Source: Planctomycetota bacterium (GTDB lineage: Bacteria > Planctomycetota > B15-G4). Taken from it: 7,593 bases of DNA. Where the stretch lies: positions 1-7,593 of the forward strand of contig QNBX01000189.1 in the NCBI GenBank assembly GCA_003644265.1. Reading direction: 5' to 3'. Below the pieces are notes generated by a model. It saw nothing but the letters and a program-made list of their open reading frames with translations. It had not been told where the DNA came from and searched no databases. Positions 6,370-7,593 of this stretch are shown here, piece after piece; position 1 is the first letter of the stretch, and the number at the start of each line of letters is the position of its first letter. Position numbers and translations under genes: made by a program.

Positions 6370-7384
6370 AGGTGGAGGGAGATGGGGGTGGTGGGGCGAG
6401 CAGCTCGTCGCGCAACGCCAGGGCGTCGCTGGGGACGCCGCCGAGCGTATCGAAGAACCAGTCGCAGAACCCGAGCAGCCGCTGCATGAACGCCGCGCGG
6501 TCGTCTTCGTTGCGCACGTAACTCGTGTACCCGGGCACCAGCGAAGGGCTGTGGAAGCTCACCGTCAAGACGCGGCAGCCGCGGTTGACGAGGGCGCTCG
6601 ACAAGCGCTGCATTTCGGCCAGCGTGTAGCCCTCTGGCGACAGGCGCAGGCGCTCCGCGAGGCCCGCGCGCGCCAGCAGGCCTGGCAGGCGCGTGGGGCG
6701 CAGCAGGCTGCTGGTGGCGGCTCGATACATGGGCCCCGTGAGCGTGGACGAACGCCCCAGCAAGGCGCCCGTGGTGGGGATCGACAGGATCGGCGTCGAG
6801 GTCTGGGACCAACGCGGCACGGGCCCGATGCGTGTGAAGTCGGGGCCGCCTTCGGGCCGGTAGTCAAAGGGAGGCGCCAGGGACATATCGACCAGGTAGC
6901 CGGCCTGTGCCAGCAGGCCGATGGTCGCTGGTCCTACGCCGTAGCGGCCAGCTTGATAGACCCGCGGCGCCGTGCCCAGCACCTCGGTGATGCGCTCGGT
7001 GAGCGTGTTGAGCTTGGCTCCCTCGAGCGCCGCCGGCAGGTTGCCCGGGAACGAGTTGCGCCCGTTGACCACCTCGTCGAAGGGCGGCGTCACCCAGGGG
7101 TGAAGGTGGGCGCCCGCCAGCAGGCTGCCTTGGTTCACCAGCTCGCGCAGGGTGGCCACGGCGTCCGGGTCATCCAGCACCGGGTGGGTGATGACGCCGA
7201 CGGGCCGCAGGCCTCGGAGCGCCAGCTCGCCCACGCAGTCCGCCAGGGCCGGCACATGCGACGCCCCGCGCTGGCTGCGATCAAAGGGGGCGTTCCAGTC
7301 GAACTCCTCCTCGACGTCGATCAGCACCAACAGCCGCGGGCGCGGGTCATCCGGCTGGCGGGGGAGGTCGGCGGCGGGCTTCAC
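6368..7384 (-). CDS. WalW-like polysaccharide deacetylase family protein
   Basis: The 338-residue protein belongs to the NodB-like deacetylase superfamily, most like the WalW group found in polysaccharide gene clusters. These cytoplasmic or periplasmic enzymes remove N-acetyl groups from sugars; no signal peptide is visible here. Motifs in order: DVEEEFDW at 23-30 (Asp23 as catalytic base), GAHLHPW at 91-97 (His93 and His95 for metal, closer than the H-x3-H of ordinary NodB proteins), NSFPGNLP at 110-117, AGRYGVGPAT at 145-154, and VSFHSPSLVPG at 275-285 (His278). The C-terminus is a short proline-rich tail. The GTG start is supported by GGAG 6 nt upstream; a short unrelated frame coming from the terminal repeat stops just before it. 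It is the first gene of the operon with the carbamoyltransferase, so the two likely act on the same glycan. The family call is strong; the substrate is unknown. Confidence 0.88.
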   Translation of the reverse strand: MKPAADLPRQPDDPRPRLLVLIDVEEEFDWNAPFDRSQRGASHVPALADCVGELALRGLRPVGVITHPVLDDPDAVATLRELVNQGSLLAGAHLHPWVTPPFDEVVNGRNSFPGNLPAALEGAKLNTLTERITEVLGTAPRVYQAGRYGVGPATIGLLAQAGYLVDMSLAPPFDYRPEGGPDFTRIGPVPRWSQTSTPILSIPTTGALLGRSSTLTGPMYRAATSSLLRPTRLPGLLARAGLAERLRLSPEGYTLAEMQRLSSALVNRGCRVLTVSFHSPSLVPGYTSYVRNEDDRAAFMQRLLGFCDWFFDTLGGVPSDALALRDELLAPPPPSPST

Positions 7385-7390
7385 GGTCTA

Positions 7391-7394
7391 CTCC
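7391..7394 (-). promoter_or_regulatory. Ribosome binding site of the WalW-like gene
   Basis: GGAG on the minus strand lies 6 nt before the GTG at 7384 and supports this start. An ATG at 7393-7395 is followed at once by a stop (ATG-GAG-TAG) and cannot be the start. I saw no convincing promoter in the 129 nt between this gene and the right terminal repeat. Confidence 0.5.
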
Positions 7395-7513
7395 ATGCTG
7401 GTGCGCCTCAGATGCGCGTGGTCTGTCGCAGGCAGTGATACCACAGGCCAGCCGGGCGGGATGGGCCGGGCTAGCAGCCCGTGGCGCAAGTCATTCCGCG
7501 CGCAGCGGCGCTC

Positions 7514-7593
7514 TCGTGGCGCAGCTCGGCGTTGCCAGTTCTCGACGAATCCACGGATTCGCCTGCGATCTGTCGCCTTGATCTGCACCACGA
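7514..7593. repeat. Right copy of terminal 80-bp palindromic direct repeat
   Basis: This copy is in the same orientation as 1-80 and is 78/80 identical. The central hairpin and the imperfect terminal inverted repeat are fully conserved; the two differences lie in the left arm. One weakens a secondary pairing (agatc against gatct) that the left copy can form. The copy is only about 130 bp upstream of the WalW-like gene, so it could lie in that operon's promoter region. The right boundary is cut by the window edge. Confidence 0.85.

Noticed and set aside
6068..7438. 456-codon plus-strand ORF
   Set aside because: It is antisense to the WalW-like gene and the start of the carbamoyltransferase; it is rich in Gln, Gly, Arg and His and has no recognisable domain.
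7388..7591. 67-codon minus-strand ORF starting in the right terminal repeat and ending just before the WalW-like gene
   Set aside because: Its first third is the repeat itself, which reads openly in this frame in both copies. The rest shows no protein-like pattern. It could be the tail of an upstream gene cut by the window, but nothing supports that.

Overview
The window is GC-rich DNA from what looks like a Gram-negative bacterium. One gene encodes a Lol-type lipoprotein with a G at +2, and several starts are GTG. The gene content (a ferrochelatase, a WalW-type polysaccharide deacetylase, a NodU/TobZ-type carbamoyltransferase and a tail of an archaeal/eukaryotic-type prolyl-tRNA synthetase) would suit an uncultured Myxococcota, Bradymonadia or related lineage. 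That placement is inference. The two ends carry directly repeated copies of one 80-bp palindromic element (78/80 identical). This looks like a metagenomic contig broken at a dispersed repeat, or a segment bracketed by small repeats.

Layout. 1-80: left repeat copy. 120-1060, minus strand: an unrecognised small exported protein, preceded by a doubtful upstream ORF whose stop overlaps its start (ATGA). 1085-2572, plus strand: a ferrochelatase with an N-terminal four-helix membrane domain, joined by a linker containing an in-frame 19-residue duplication. 2559-2707: a frameshifted remnant of the 3' end of proS, abutting and slightly overlapping the end of hemH, which marks an old rearrangement. 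2848-3444, plus strand: a lipoprotein with a BamC-like flavour and a Pro/Thr/Asp repeat tail. 3541-4479, plus strand: a CDP-alcohol phosphatidyltransferase-family membrane protein with three substitutions in its signature. 4520-6352 and 6368-7384, minus strand: a two-gene operon, WalW-like deacetylase first and carbamoyltransferase second, convergent with the CDP-alcohol gene. 7514-7593: right repeat copy.

How the genes may work together. The right half (CDP-alcohol enzyme, deacetylase, carbamoyltransferase) fits modification of a cell-surface glycan or lipid, but only the minus-strand pair is a convincing operon. The left half is a heme-biosynthesis gene in a rearranged neighbourhood. I see no defence system, CRISPR array, transposase, integrase or RNA gene. 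The items most worth checking are the membrane-tethered ferrochelatase, the proS scar, the altered CDP-alcohol signature and the terminal repeats.
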